A stretch of DNA of 64,000 nucleotides from GCA-2861595 sp035536185 (lineage in GTDB: Bacteria > Actinomycetota > Acidimicrobiia > Acidimicrobiales > GCA-2861595): NCBI GenBank assembly GCA_035536185.1, contig DATLOM010000052.1, forward strand, positions 1 through 64,000, given 5' to 3'. The position numbers and the translations under genes are program-made. Numbering within the stretch: position 1 is the stretch's first letter; the number at the start of each line of letters is the position of its first letter. A model generated the notes under the pieces. It made no database searches. It was given only the letters and a program-made list of their open reading frames with translations, and was not told the DNA's origin. Of this stretch, positions 16,086 through 25,543 are shown piece after piece.

Positions 16086-16555
16086 CGGCGTCTCTCGAGC
16101 CGAGAGGAGCGCCGGCCGGGCGCCTGGACTGGCCGGTGGTGGGGCGGGCCGCTCTCGTGGCCGTCGGCATCACGGTCCCGGTGAGCGTGGCGGTACGCAT
16201 CTTCAGAGGTGAAGGGGGGGACGGTGAGGGATCCTCCCTGTGGGTGGTGGCGGTGGTGGCCCTGTTCGCCGGCTTCGGCCTGGCCGGCAACTTCGCCGCC
16301 CGCCGGCGCCCCGAGGCTCCGCTGCTGCACGCGGCGACCGCGGCCGGCGCCGCCTTTGCCACCCTGGCCGTGGCGACGGTCCTACGGCGGCTGGCGTCCG
16401 GCGAGGGGGTCACCGCACCACTGGTGCTGACCCTGGGGCTCCTGCTCCAGATAGCGGTCTCACTGGCCATGCTGGGCGCCTACCTGGGCATGCGCCACCG
16501 GGCCCGTCGGGAGCAAGAGCAAGAGCCCGGGCCGGAGCCAGACCCGGGGCCGTGA
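16082..16555 (+). CDS. small membrane protein of unknown function
   Basis: The 157-residue protein has four hydrophobic segments (about residues 19-38, 53-70, 82-100 and 114-135) and a charged tail rich in Arg then Glu/Pro. I do not recognise the family. The GTG at 16082 overlaps the antiporter stop (GTGA), and the FGGY kinase starts one base after its own stop, so the three genes form a tight plus-strand operon. An accessory role to the antiporter is possible but rests only on position. Confidence 0.65.
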   Translation: MTASLEPRGAPAGRLDWPVVGRAALVAVGITVPVSVAVRIFRGEGGDGEGSSLWVVAVVALFAGFGLAGNFAARRRPEAPLLHAATAAGAAFATLAVATVLRRLASGEGVTAPLVLTLGLLLQIAVSLAMLGAYLGMRHRARREQEQEPGPEPDPGP

Positions 16556-16556
16556 G

Positions 16557-17999
16557 GTGAGCATCCTGGTGGTCGACGCCGGCACCAGCGGCGTGAGGGC
16601 CGCCGTCGTGCGGCCCGACGGGGCCGTAGAGCACGTCCACCACCGGGCGACGCTGCCGTCCACGCCGTCACCAGGGTTCGTGGAGATCGACGCCGTCGCC
16701 CTGGCCGAAGCGGCGCTCGAGGTGGCCCGGATGGCCCTGGCCGAGGGTGGACCGGTGGAGGCCGTGGGCATCGCCAACCAGAGGGCGACCACCATCGTGT
16801 GGGACCGCACGACCGGGGTGCCGGTCGCGCCAGGCATCGGGTGGCAGGACCTGCGCACGGTGCCCCTGTGCCTCATGCTCCGGGCCAACGGGGTGCGTCT
16901 CGCTCCCCAGGCCTCGGCCACCAAGCTCGCCCTGATCCTCCAGACGGTCGACCCTGGCCACGAGCGCGACCTCTGCTTCGGCACCGTCGACTCCTGGCTG
17001 GCCTGGACCCTGTCGTCGGGGCGGCTCCACGTCACCGACGCCACCAATGCCGCCGTCACCGGGATGGTCCACCTCGATGCCTCGGGCTGGGACCACGGCC
17101 TTCTGGAGGGCCTGAACGTACCGGCCGAGATGCTGCCCCGGATCGTCGATTCCACCGGGATCGTGGGCACGGCCGACGCCCTGGACGGCGCCCCTCCCAT
17201 CGCCGGCATGTCCGGCGATCAGCAGGCGTCGCTGGTCGGGCAGGGCTGCACCCGCCGCGGCCTGGCCAAAGCCACCTTCGGCACCGGCGGAATGCTCGAC
17301 GTGTGCGTGGGGCCGAAGCGGCCGGAGTTCGACGTCCGGGGCGACCAGGGTTGCTTCCCCATCGTGGCCTGGCGCAGTGACGGCGACGACACGTGGGGAG
17401 TCGAGGCAGTGATGCTCTCGGCCGGCTCCTGCCTGGAGTGGCTGCGTGACGACCTCGGGATCCTGGCCTCGGTCGGCGAGTCGGAGGAGGTGGCCCTCCG
17501 ATCGCTTAGCCGCGGCGAGGTCTGGTTCGTCCCGGCCCTGCTCGGGCTGGGCACCCCCCTGTGGGACTTCGGTGCCCGGGGCACGCTGCTCGGGTTGACG
17601 AGGGGGGCAGGGAGGCCGGAGATCGTGCGGGCCGTGCTCGACGGTGTCGCTCACCGCGGGGCCGACCTGGTGGAGGCGGCGGAGGCCGACGCCGGCCTGG
17701 AGATCACCTCGTTGCGCGTCGACGGTGGCATGACGGCGAACGGCGCCTTCGTGCAGGCTCTGGCCGACGCCAGCCAGCGGCCCATCGAGGTCTCGCCCGT
17801 GCTGGAGGCCACGACCCTCGGGGCCGCCTATCTGGCCGGCATGGCTGTGGGGGCCTGGTCGGGAGCCGAGGAGATCGCCCAGCTGTGGGTGCCGCGCCAG
17901 GTGGTCGAGCCCCGTCGCCGGCTCGACCGCGACGGCTGGCGTCAGGCCGTCCTGCGGGCCGCCGGCACCGTGCCGGAGCTGAGCGCGCTGGAGCTCTGA
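16557..17999 (+). CDS. FGGY-family carbohydrate kinase (glycerol/xylulose kinase-like)
   Basis: A cytosolic ATP-dependent sugar or polyol kinase of 480 residues. It begins with the phosphate-1 motif VVDAGTSGVRAAVV and has VGIANQRATTIVWDRTTG. The catalytic aspartate region is IAGMSGDQQASLVGQ, the glycine-rich TFGTGGMLDV motif is present, and the C-terminal FGGY ATP-binding segment is ITSLRVDGGMTANGAFVQALAD followed by EATTLGAAYLAG. The overall order is closest to glycerol kinases, but the substrate cannot be fixed from the sequence. The GTG at 16557 follows the preceding stop by one base. Its last 58 bases overlap the convergent GGDEF-EAL gene, so the two transcripts are complementary at their ends. 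Confidence 0.85.
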   Translation: MSILVVDAGTSGVRAAVVRPDGAVEHVHHRATLPSTPSPGFVEIDAVALAEAALEVARMALAEGGPVEAVGIANQRATTIVWDRTTGVPVAPGIGWQDLRTVPLCLMLRANGVRLAPQASATKLALILQTVDPGHERDLCFGTVDSWLAWTLSSGRLHVTDATNAAVTGMVHLDASGWDHGLLEGLNVPAEMLPRIVDSTGIVGTADALDGAPPIAGMSGDQQASLVGQGCTRRGLAKATFGTGGMLDVCVGPKRPEFDVRGDQGCFPIVAWRSDGDDTWGVEAVMLSAGSCLEWLRDDLGILASVGESEEVALRSLSRGEVWFVPALLGLGTPLWDFGARGTLLGLTRGAGRPEIVRAVLDGVAHRGADLVEAAEADAGLEITSLRVDGGMTANGAFVQALADASQRPIEVSPVLEATTLGAAYLAGMAVGAWSGAEEIAQLWVPRQVVEPRRRLDRDGWRQAVLRAAGTVPELSALEL

Positions 18000-20473
18000 C
18001 CGCCGTTGCCGTCGGCGGGCTCGGAGGGCTCGGCGGGCTCGGCGGCTCGCATCAGCTCGGCGATGGCTTCCGCGGCCACCGGCCTGGAGAACCAGTAGCC
18101 CTGGCCGACGTCGCAACCGAGTGCCACGACCTCCTCGAGCTGCCTCGCCGTCTCGATGCCCTCGGCCGTCACCGAGATCCCGAGCTCCCGGGCCAGCGCC
18201 ACCACCGAGCGGACGATGGCCCGGTCCTCGGCGTTGTCGACCAGGCCGTCCACGAAGGCCTTGTCCACCTTGAGCACGTCGAGCGGGAAGCGCTTCAGGT
18301 ACGAGAGCGAGGAGTACCCCTGGCCGAAGTCGTCGAGGGCGAGGCGGACCCCGAGGTTGTCGATCTCCCCCATGATGTGCATGGTGGCCTCGGCCTCCTC
18401 CATGACGACGCTCTCGGTCATCTCCAGGGTGAGGCGCTCGGCCGGCAGGCCGCTGCTGTCGAGGATCCTCCGCAGCTGATCGGGCAGGCCGCCCTTCTGG
18501 AACTGGTCGGCGGAGATGTTCACCGCGATGTGGAGCGGGGCCAGGCCCTCGTCCAGCCACTGGCGGCCCTGGCGGCAGGCTTCCTCGAGCACCCAGGTGC
18601 CCATTCGCAGGATTAGGCCCGTCTCCTCGGCCAGGCCGACGAACTCGCCGGGGACGACGACGCCCCGCCGGGGGTGATGCCAACGAACCAGCGCCTCGAC
18701 ACCCGTTATTCGCCCCGAGCCGAGCTCGATCAGGGGCTGGTAGAGGACGAACAGCTCCTGGCGGTCGATGGCCTGGCGCAGCTCGGTCTCGAGCTCGAGG
18801 CGCTGGACGGCCTCGGCGTTCATCTCGGACTTGAAGACCTCCCAGCGGCCCTTGCCCCGCTCCTTGGCCCGGTACATGGCCAGGTCGGCCTCCCGCAGCG
18901 GGTCACCGTCGTCGCTCATGGGAGCCTTGGTGAACGACACGCCGATGCTGGCCGAAACGAACACCTCCCGCTCCTGGAGGACGAACGGCTCCGACATCGA
19001 TCGCAGCAGCCGCTCGGCGACCTCGGTGGCGTCGGCGTCGGAGCGCAGCCGCTCGAGGAGCACGGTGAACTCGTCACCGCCGTAACGGGCCAGGGTGTCG
19101 CCGGGACGGAGGCACTCGTTGAGGCGCTGGGCCACCGCGGCGAGAAGCTCGTCACCCACGTCGTGGCCCAGGCTGTCGTTGACCATCTTGAAGCGGTCAA
19201 GGTCCATGAACAGGACGCCCAGGGGTGCTCCGTCGCGCCGGGTGCGGGCCAGCGCCTGCTCGAGACGGTCGAGGAACAGGGCCCGGTTGGGCAGGTTCGT
19301 GAGGCCGTCGTGGAAGGCCTGGTGCTCGAGACGGGCTTCGAAGGCCCGGCGCTCCGAGAACAGCCGGGCATTGTTCAGGGCGGCGCCGGCCTGGGCGGCC
19401 AGCAGGTCCAGGCACTCCACCTCGTGGGGGCGCGGCGTGCGACGGTCCAGGCTGCCGGCCACCAGGGCACCCGCCAGCTCGCCTCCGCACCACACCGGGC
19501 TGGCGATCATGAAGCGGAAGCCGGCGTCACGGACCTGGCCGAGGCCGCCGGGCCAGCCGGAGTAGCTGTCGAGGACCACCGTCTCGCGCCGGCTGTGCAC
19601 CAGGCCGGCGACGCCGGCGTCGATGGGCTCCACCGAGGCGTAGTCGGCGTCGAGACCGCGGTGCTGAGCCACTCTCCAGGTATCGGTGGAGTTGTCGAAG
19701 AGGCAGATCTCGCCGCTGTCGAAACCCATCTGCAGGGCCGACTCCACCACGATGCCGAGGACCTGCTCGGGATCGAGGGTGCTCATGCTGCGCGAGGCCG
19801 ACGCGACCATGGCCAGGAGCCCGGCCCGCGACTCCGACTCGGTGCGGGCCTCCCCGTGCTGGCGCATCTGGCGCAGCAGCTCCCGGGAGAGGAAGCTGGC
19901 CACGAAGCCGACCAGCGCCAGTCCGCCGATGCGCACGGCCATGGCCGCCGACGTCACGTTCTCGAAGCCGTCCAGGCCGAGCAGGCCGGTGTAGACGACG
20001 CAGGTGAAGAAGAGGAGCACCACCTGGCTCAGCAGCGGGTACGACGCGGCGAAGAACACCGTGGTGAGGGCGTAGAGGAAGACCAGCTCGGAGTCGCCGT
20101 GGCCCGTCATGGAGATGGCGACGGTGATGAGCAGGATGTCGAGCACCGCCCAGGCATAGAGGTAGCGGTTGCCGGTGGGCCGGTTGAGCAACTGTTCCCA
20201 GGGGAGGCGGCTGATGACGAACGCGCTGTCGGCGGCGACCAGGAGGAGGATGGTGTAGGCCCGCCCGTCGAGGGGGTGGTGGCCGGGGAGCACGGCGTAG
20301 GCGGCGAGCATGCCCAGCACCATGAAGGTCATCTGGAGGCCGATCCGCACTCCCCTGAGGCGGAAGGGCACGAGCAGGTGCCCGGGATCGGACGCGCTGG
20401 CCTCCCGGTTCAGTGGTCCCCCGCCTGCTCTCGGGCCCTGAGGCTTAACCTTCAAGTGCCGCTCCCACGCCAT
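17942..20473 (-). CDS. membrane GAF-GGDEF-EAL cyclic-di-GMP enzyme
   Basis: An 843-residue bifunctional signalling protein. The N-terminal 200 residues form about six membrane helices. A GAF-like sensor domain follows (about 225-370), then a GGDEF domain with an intact GGDEF motif at residues 465-469 and its RYGGDEFTVLL context. The EAL domain begins with VEALVRW (EAL at 593-595) and retains LTLEMTES, LALDDFGQGYSSLSYL, VLKVDKAFV and AEGIET, the residues needed for phosphodiesterase activity. Both synthesis and hydrolysis of cyclic-di-GMP are therefore possible; which dominates is unknown. ATG 20473 is the first in-frame start. The 3' end overlaps the FGGY kinase gene on the other strand. Confidence 0.92.
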   Translation of the reverse strand: MAWERHLKVKPQGPRAGGGPLNREASASDPGHLLVPFRLRGVRIGLQMTFMVLGMLAAYAVLPGHHPLDGRAYTILLLVAADSAFVISRLPWEQLLNRPTGNRYLYAWAVLDILLITVAISMTGHGDSELVFLYALTTVFFAASYPLLSQVVLLFFTCVVYTGLLGLDGFENVTSAAMAVRIGGLALVGFVASFLSRELLRQMRQHGEARTESESRAGLLAMVASASRSMSTLDPEQVLGIVVESALQMGFDSGEICLFDNSTDTWRVAQHRGLDADYASVEPIDAGVAGLVHSRRETVVLDSYSGWPGGLGQVRDAGFRFMIASPVWCGGELAGALVAGSLDRRTPRPHEVECLDLLAAQAGAALNNARLFSERRAFEARLEHQAFHDGLTNLPNRALFLDRLEQALARTRRDGAPLGVLFMDLDRFKMVNDSLGHDVGDELLAAVAQRLNECLRPGDTLARYGGDEFTVLLERLRSDADATEVAERLLRSMSEPFVLQEREVFVSASIGVSFTKAPMSDDGDPLREADLAMYRAKERGKGRWEVFKSEMNAEAVQRLELETELRQAIDRQELFVLYQPLIELGSGRITGVEALVRWHHPRRGVVVPGEFVGLAEETGLILRMGTWVLEEACRQGRQWLDEGLAPLHIAVNISADQFQKGGLPDQLRRILDSSGLPAERLTLEMTESVVMEEAEATMHIMGEIDNLGVRLALDDFGQGYSSLSYLKRFPLDVLKVDKAFVDGLVDNAEDRAIVRSVVALARELGISVTAEGIETARQLEEVVALGCDVGQGYWFSRPVAAEAIAELMRAAEPAEPSEPADGNGGQSSSALSSGTVPAARRTA

Positions 20474-20505
20474 ACATGGCTCTCACCAGAGTACGTGGGG
20501 TGTGG

Positions 20506-22782
20506 TCAGGCGTTGATCAGCCGGGCCGAGGCCCGCCGGCCAGGGAGCTTCACCACCTCGATGGCGTTGGGGAGCTCGGCTTTGATGGAGTCGTCGTGGG
20601 TCACGACCAGGATCTGGCGGAAGCGGGCCCGCAGGCGCTCCAGGGCGGCCAGCATCCGTGCCTTGCGGTCTTCGTCGAGAGGGCCGAACACCTCGTCGAG
20701 CACGAGCAGGCCGACGGCGCCGCCGGAGAGCAGGCGCACGTGCTCGCTGATGGCGACCCGCAGGGCCAGGTTGGCCAGGTCGGTCTCGGAACCGGAGAAG
20801 CGGTCCATCCCGAAGAGCCGCCCGCCGTCGCGGATCTGGATCTCGTAGGTGAGGGGGTCCACCTCCAGACGGTCGTACTCGCTGTCGGTGAGCTCGGCGA
20901 ACAGCTCGGCGGCGTGGGTGGACAGGCGGGGGCCGACGGTGGCGACGACCGTGTCACGGAAGGCGGCGAGAAGCTCGGCCACCCGGCCCAGGTGGCGGGC
21001 GTCGTCGGCCGCCGTGGCGAGGGCGGAGTGCTGCTCGGTGCCTGTGCGAAGGGCGGTGGCGGCGGCTTCGGCTTCTGCTTCGGCCCGCTCCGCCACCAGG
21101 CCGGCAGCGTGGGCCGTGGCCCTCGCCGTATCGGCCGCTCGCCGGCGGACGTGGCACGCGGTGCGAGCGGCCACCAGCTCGGCTTCGTCGAAGCCGAGGC
21201 CGCGCACCTTGTCCCGGAGCGTCTCCAGACGCCCCTTGGTATCGCCGATGCGGGCGTTGGCCGCCTCGAGGCCGGCGAGAACCGCAGGCCGGCGCTCCAA
21301 GCTTCCGAGGGCACGCTGCAGCTCGGCTGCCGCGGCGCGGCGCCGGGCCACCTCCTGGCGTAGCTGGGCTGCCTCTTCCGGGGTGGGCACCCGGCCGACC
21401 CGGGCGCAGGCCTGGCGCGCCGCCTCATCGAGCACGCCGTGGCGGTCGCGCCGTCTCTCGTAGTCGGTCCACGCCGCCTGCGCCGACTTGGCGGCGGCGA
21501 GGGCCTCGGCCAGTGCAGCGGCCGTTCGCCCCGCCTCGGCCTCGACCTCCTGGCGGCGCTCCTGGAGGGCGGCCACCCTGGCCTGGCCCTCGGCCCACTC
21601 CCCCGCCCGGTGGGCCTGCACCTGCTCGAAGGCGGCGCCCAGAGCCTGACCGCAGACCGGGCAGGCTCCTTCGGGGGACAGGGCGCCGGACCGCGACAGC
21701 GCCTCCTCGGCCCGCCTCAGCTCGGCCTGCGCCCCTTGGAGAAGACCCGACACCTCGGCCAGGGTGGACTGCCCGGCATCGGCCGCGGCCCGCGCCCGCT
21801 CGACGCTCTCCTCGTCGGGAACGGGTGGCGCCTCGGGCATCGCGGAGCCGGCCAGGGCGCCAAGGGCGCTGACCGCCTCTTCCACCAGGCGGGCCTCGGC
21901 CTCCAGCTCCTCCAGTTCCTGGGCCAGCGGGCGCAGCTGCTCTGCCCGCTGGGTGAGCTTCTCCAGCGTTGCGAGCTCGGATGCCAGCTCGGCGGCCTGG
22001 GCAGCGGCGGCGTCGTGCTCGGCCCGCACGGCGCGGCCCTCGGCCACGAGGGCGGCGTGCTCCCGGCCGAGCTCGTCGAGCAGGCGCAGGCGGTCCTCGT
22101 CGACCCGGAGCTGTTCGGCCGCGGTGGCCGCCGCCGTCTGCTCCGATACCGCGGTGGCGGCCAGCGCCGCTGCCTTGGACGCGGCATCGGCGGCGGCGTT
22201 GGCGAGGGTCTCCAGGTCGGGCAGCACCCGCCGGAGCTGGTCGTGGGCGGCGGCGGCGACCCTGGCGTCGCGCCGGGCGTCGTCACGGGCGCGGTCGAGC
22301 GGGGTGATGCCGAGGAGCTTCAGCACCAGGTCCTTGCGCTCCGCCGGGCGCAATCCGGAGAAGGAGGCGACCTGCTTCTGCTCGGCAAAGACCGAGGCCC
22401 GGAAGGCGGCCACGTCCATCCCGAGCACCGAGTGGACGTACTGGCGCACGGACTGGACGCCCTCGGCCACCTGGGCACCGTCGGCCATGGCCCTGGCCTT
22501 GATCGTGGAGTTGATGCCGGCGAGGGTGCGGCGGATCAGGTAGAGGTGGCCTTCGTGCTCGAACTCGACCTCGGTGACGCAGTCGGCGTTCACATCGGCC
22601 GTGCGCACCTCCTCCTTGGCCGTGCGGGTGTAGCCGTAGAGGGTGAAGAGGACCGACTCGACGAGATAGGACTTGCCGGCGCCGTTGGCGCCGTAGATGC
22701 CGACCAGACCAGGGGGGATCTCGAGGTCGAGCTCGTCCTCGAAGACCCGGTAGTTGCGGAGGTAGAGCCTGGTGATGCGCAT
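20506..22782 (-). CDS. sbcC: Rad50/SbcC-type SMC-like ATPase
   Basis: This is the ATPase partner of the Mre11/SbcD nuclease for processing DNA double-strand ends. The 758-residue protein has an N-terminal lobe (MRITRLYLRNYRVF) with the P-loop GANGAGKS at 31-38 and the Q-loop region VFAEQKQVASFSGLRP. A long coiled coil is interrupted by a zinc hook CPVC at 374-377. The C-terminal lobe has the ABC signature region RFSGSETDLANLALRVAI, then Walker B GLLVLDEVFGPLDEDR. It is shorter than E. coli SbcC (about 1,050), mainly in the coiled coil. ATG 22782 lies 13 bases after the sbcD stop with a GGGAAGAG Shine-Dalgarno. It is the last gene of the nurA-herA-sbcD-sbcC operon. Confidence 0.93.
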   Translation of the reverse strand: MRITRLYLRNYRVFEDELDLEIPPGLVGIYGANGAGKSYLVESVLFTLYGYTRTAKEEVRTADVNADCVTEVEFEHEGHLYLIRRTLAGINSTIKARAMADGAQVAEGVQSVRQYVHSVLGMDVAAFRASVFAEQKQVASFSGLRPAERKDLVLKLLGITPLDRARDDARRDARVAAAAHDQLRRVLPDLETLANAAADAASKAAALAATAVSEQTAAATAAEQLRVDEDRLRLLDELGREHAALVAEGRAVRAEHDAAAAQAAELASELATLEKLTQRAEQLRPLAQELEELEAEARLVEEAVSALGALAGSAMPEAPPVPDEESVERARAAADAGQSTLAEVSGLLQGAQAELRRAEEALSRSGALSPEGACPVCGQALGAAFEQVQAHRAGEWAEGQARVAALQERRQEVEAEAGRTAAALAEALAAAKSAQAAWTDYERRRDRHGVLDEAARQACARVGRVPTPEEAAQLRQEVARRRAAAAELQRALGSLERRPAVLAGLEAANARIGDTKGRLETLRDKVRGLGFDEAELVAARTACHVRRRAADTARATAHAAGLVAERAEAEAEAAATALRTGTEQHSALATAADDARHLGRVAELLAAFRDTVVATVGPRLSTHAAELFAELTDSEYDRLEVDPLTYEIQIRDGGRLFGMDRFSGSETDLANLALRVAISEHVRLLSGGAVGLLVLDEVFGPLDEDRKARMLAALERLRARFRQILVVTHDDSIKAELPNAIEVVKLPGRRASARLINA

Positions 22783-22795
22783 CTCTTCCCGGCGC

Positions 22796-23908
22796 CTACT
22801 CCCCCGCCTCGACGGCGTTGGACAGGTACTCCTGACCGAGCCCCGATATGCGGGTGCGGTCGTAGCCGGTGAGGTCCTGGTCGTCGAGGTAGCGGTCCCA
22901 GCGGGCCGGCATGGTGTCGAGATCGGGCAGGTCGACGTACACGGTGCTGTCCGTGAAGCGCGGCTCCAGCTTCAGGTGGAGGGCGGCGGCGCCGGCGGCG
23001 CGGACGGCGTCGAGGTCGAGCAGGCGGTAGGCCTCGGGCTCCACCTCCTCGATGTAGAGGCGGGCGACGGCGCCAGGGGGTACAGCCGACACCCGCTCGA
23101 GGACGAGGTTCTGCACCTCCGCCGGGGACAACCCGGTGGCCGCGACCTTGTCGAGGGTGATGAGCGGGCGCTGGTCGGCGATGGGCACGTGGGTGCACCG
23201 GCCGGTGTCGGTGTCGAGCAGGACGATGCCCTTGGCTTCACCGGGGTCGTCGGCGAACGAGAAGCTGTCGGTGGAGCCGGCGTACCAGACTCCCTCCCGG
23301 ACCTCGGTGTGCACGTGGTAGTGGCCGAGCAGGACGAGGTCGGAGCGCAGCTCGCCGGCGTCCACCTGGATCTCGTTGATGTCGGCGTAGCGGGGCTCGA
23401 CCTGGGGCAGCCGGGGGTGGGTGAGGAGCAGGTTGGTGCGGTCGCCGCTCCGGCCGCGGTCGGCCTCGGACAGGGCATCGAGGGTGGCGTCCACCGTGAG
23501 CATCTGGGGCACGGCGTGGACGACGAGCCCGTTCAGCTCGAAGCGCTCGTAGGCCATGCGGTGGGCCCAGTGCATCTCGGGGAAGGCGCCGGCCAGGGCG
23601 GAGTAAGGGCTGCCGGTGCCGGGGAGGCGCGGGGTGTCGTGGTTGCCGGTGATGGCGACGAGGGGGATGCCGTGGTCGCGGATCTTCTGCACGGCGCGCT
23701 GGGCGACGCAGAAGGAGCGGTAAGTGGGGCGGGGATGGTCGAAGACGTCTCCGAGCCAGATGACGGCGTCGGGCGAGTGGGACAGGGCCAGGTCGACGGC
23801 GGCCTCGAAGGAGATCTCGAAGTCCCGCTCGCGCTGGTTCACCCCGTCGATCGTGCAGGGGTAGTAGGCCCGGCCCAGGTGGGCGTCGCCGAGGGCGGCG
23901 ATCTTCAT
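22796..23908 (-). CDS. sbcD: Mre11/SbcD-type exonuclease
   Basis: A calcineurin-like metallo-nuclease of 370 residues that works with Rad50/SbcC at DNA ends. The phosphodiesterase motifs are complete: GDAHLG (about residues 7-12), IWLGDVFDH, ITGNHDTPR, LLLTHPRLP and LGHYHVHTEV. The C-terminal ~130 residues form a capping and Rad50-binding region. The open frame extends about 45 codons upstream into herA, but the ATG at 23908 starts the fold exactly (MKIAALGDAHLG). It shares one base with the herA stop (TGATG), indicating coupling. The nuclease is expected in the nucleoid. Confidence 0.93.
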   Translation of the reverse strand: MKIAALGDAHLGRAYYPCTIDGVNQRERDFEISFEAAVDLALSHSPDAVIWLGDVFDHPRPTYRSFCVAQRAVQKIRDHGIPLVAITGNHDTPRLPGTGSPYSALAGAFPEMHWAHRMAYERFELNGLVVHAVPQMLTVDATLDALSEADRGRSGDRTNLLLTHPRLPQVEPRYADINEIQVDAGELRSDLVLLGHYHVHTEVREGVWYAGSTDSFSFADDPGEAKGIVLLDTDTGRCTHVPIADQRPLITLDKVAATGLSPAEVQNLVLERVSAVPPGAVARLYIEEVEPEAYRLLDLDAVRAAGAAALHLKLEPRFTDSTVYVDLPDLDTMPARWDRYLDDQDLTGYDRTRISGLGQEYLSNAVEAGE

Positions 23909-25500
23909 CAGTCGACGAGGGCGGCCACGTTGGGCCGGGCCTCGGGACGGGCGGCGGGCGGCGGGACGACAGTGCGGACGACGTCGTCGTAGAGATGGAT
24001 GCGGGCGGGCACCGCGAAGGGCGCAGCCAGGTTGGCGATGAGGCACTCCCCGGGCATGAGCGTCTGGATCTCCGGGCCGAGGGCGGAGAGGTCCTGCTTG
24101 GAGGAGGAGCGCAGGATGTTGCGGTCCTTCTCATCGGCCAGGCCCAGGATGAAGAAGGTGTTGAACTGGCTGAGGAGCTCGGAGTCGAGCAGCTTGGGCT
24201 GCTGGGTGACGGCGCACAGACCGACCTTGAACTTGCGCCCCTCCCTGGCCAGGCGGGGGAAGACGTTGGACTCGCGGTCGCGGTTGGAGGAGAGCACCCG
24301 CTGGGCCTCTTCCAGGACGATGGCCACCACCGGGAGGCGCTCGTGGAGCGCGGGCTCGTCGAGATAGGCGCCCGACCAGTGTTCGAGAACCCGGCGGGCG
24401 AGGAACGAGGCCACCAGGACCTCCTCGGTGGAGCCGAGGCCGCTGACGTCGCAGAGGACGACCTTGCCGGCGCTGAGGTCGGCGAGGACCGCGCCGCCGG
24501 TGGAGACGCTGGGGTCGGTGGCCACGCAGGGAAGTTCCACGATCCGTCTGGCCCGGCGGTGGACGACCTGGAGGGTGTTGAGCGCGACTCGGTTGCCGAG
24601 GTCGACGTCACGGAAGCCGGGCAGGTCGTCGACCTGGGAGAAGGCCAGCATCCACGACAGTCCCTCGGTGCGGTAGTGGCGCTCCAGCTCGAACAGCGCC
24701 TCCTCCTGGGGCTTGCTCCACTCGTAGGCGGTGCGCAGGTCGTCGACGGTCAGCTCTGCCAGGCTGACCCGCAGGGTGGAGGTGTTGGGGAGGCGGCGGG
24801 CGGCGTAGGTGCGGAGGCGCTCGGCCGCCCAGGGGTGGCGGTTCAGGGCGGTGCGGTACTCGCCGTGGGGGTCCACGAGGAGGAGGCCGTAGCGACCCTG
24901 GGCCCGCATGGCCTCGCCGGCCAGCACCTGCACCAGGTTCGACTTGCCCATGCCAGTCGTGGCGAAGACACCGACGTGGCTGGCCAGGCTGGCGCCGGGG
25001 ATGCCGACAGGAAAATCGACGGTGGTCTCACCGCTCCGCAGGTTTCCGACGCTGAGGTCGCCCATGCGGGTGCGCAGGAACTCGAAGTCGGTGGTCTCCG
25101 GCGCCACCACCTTGGAGAACTGGGTGGGCAGGCTCTTGGGCTTGCGAAAGGTGAGGCCGTCAGGAGTCAGGTAGCCGAGGCAGCGGCACTCGGCCGCCCG
25201 GTACGTTCGCCGACCCTGCTCGTAGAGCGGATGGGCTCCGGGGTCGCCGCGGGCGTCGTCCGCGAGCATCGTGCCGGCGACCCTCTCGGCCCAGCCGGGC
25301 TCGCGGTGCTCGGTGCCGTAGGTGACGTCGACCACGCGGAACAGGTACCGCCGGCCGGTGACCTCGTCGACCGCCACGAGCAGCTCGCCGAGGAACAGGT
25401 CCTCGTCGGGCCCGGCCCGGAAGACGCCCTCCAGGACGTTCTTGCCGTACAGGCGTCCCCTGGGGAGGGTGGCGGGGAACGGCGGCACGGCCGACGTCAT
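23908..25500 (-). CDS. herA: HerA-like hexameric DNA translocase ATPase
   Basis: HerA proteins are FtsK/VirB4-type ATPases that pump DNA for end resection with the nuclease NurA. The 530-residue protein starts with the beta-barrel HAS domain (GRLYGKNVLEG to about residue 165). The P-loop HVGVFATTGMGKSNLVQ follows, with K186, and RYGLLLVDPHGEY. The Walker B-like acidic region is VVAIVLEEAQRVL, and the sensor/arginine-finger region is CAVTQQPKLLDSELLSQFNTFFILGLADEKDR. ATG 25500 is chosen because the HAS domain begins soon after; the frame continues upstream to 25590 inside nurA. The gap to the nurA stop is 43 bases. Confidence 0.92.
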   Translation of the reverse strand: MTSAVPPFPATLPRGRLYGKNVLEGVFRAGPDEDLFLGELLVAVDEVTGRRYLFRVVDVTYGTEHREPGWAERVAGTMLADDARGDPGAHPLYEQGRRTYRAAECRCLGYLTPDGLTFRKPKSLPTQFSKVVAPETTDFEFLRTRMGDLSVGNLRSGETTVDFPVGIPGASLASHVGVFATTGMGKSNLVQVLAGEAMRAQGRYGLLLVDPHGEYRTALNRHPWAAERLRTYAARRLPNTSTLRVSLAELTVDDLRTAYEWSKPQEEALFELERHYRTEGLSWMLAFSQVDDLPGFRDVDLGNRVALNTLQVVHRRARRIVELPCVATDPSVSTGGAVLADLSAGKVVLCDVSGLGSTEEVLVASFLARRVLEHWSGAYLDEPALHERLPVVAIVLEEAQRVLSSNRDRESNVFPRLAREGRKFKVGLCAVTQQPKLLDSELLSQFNTFFILGLADEKDRNILRSSSKQDLSALGPEIQTLMPGECLIANLAAPFAVPARIHLYDDVVRTVVPPPAARPEARPNVAALVD

Positions 25501-25543
25501 GCCGGATCCATGCGGATATCGCTGGACCTGGTGGGTGATCGGG

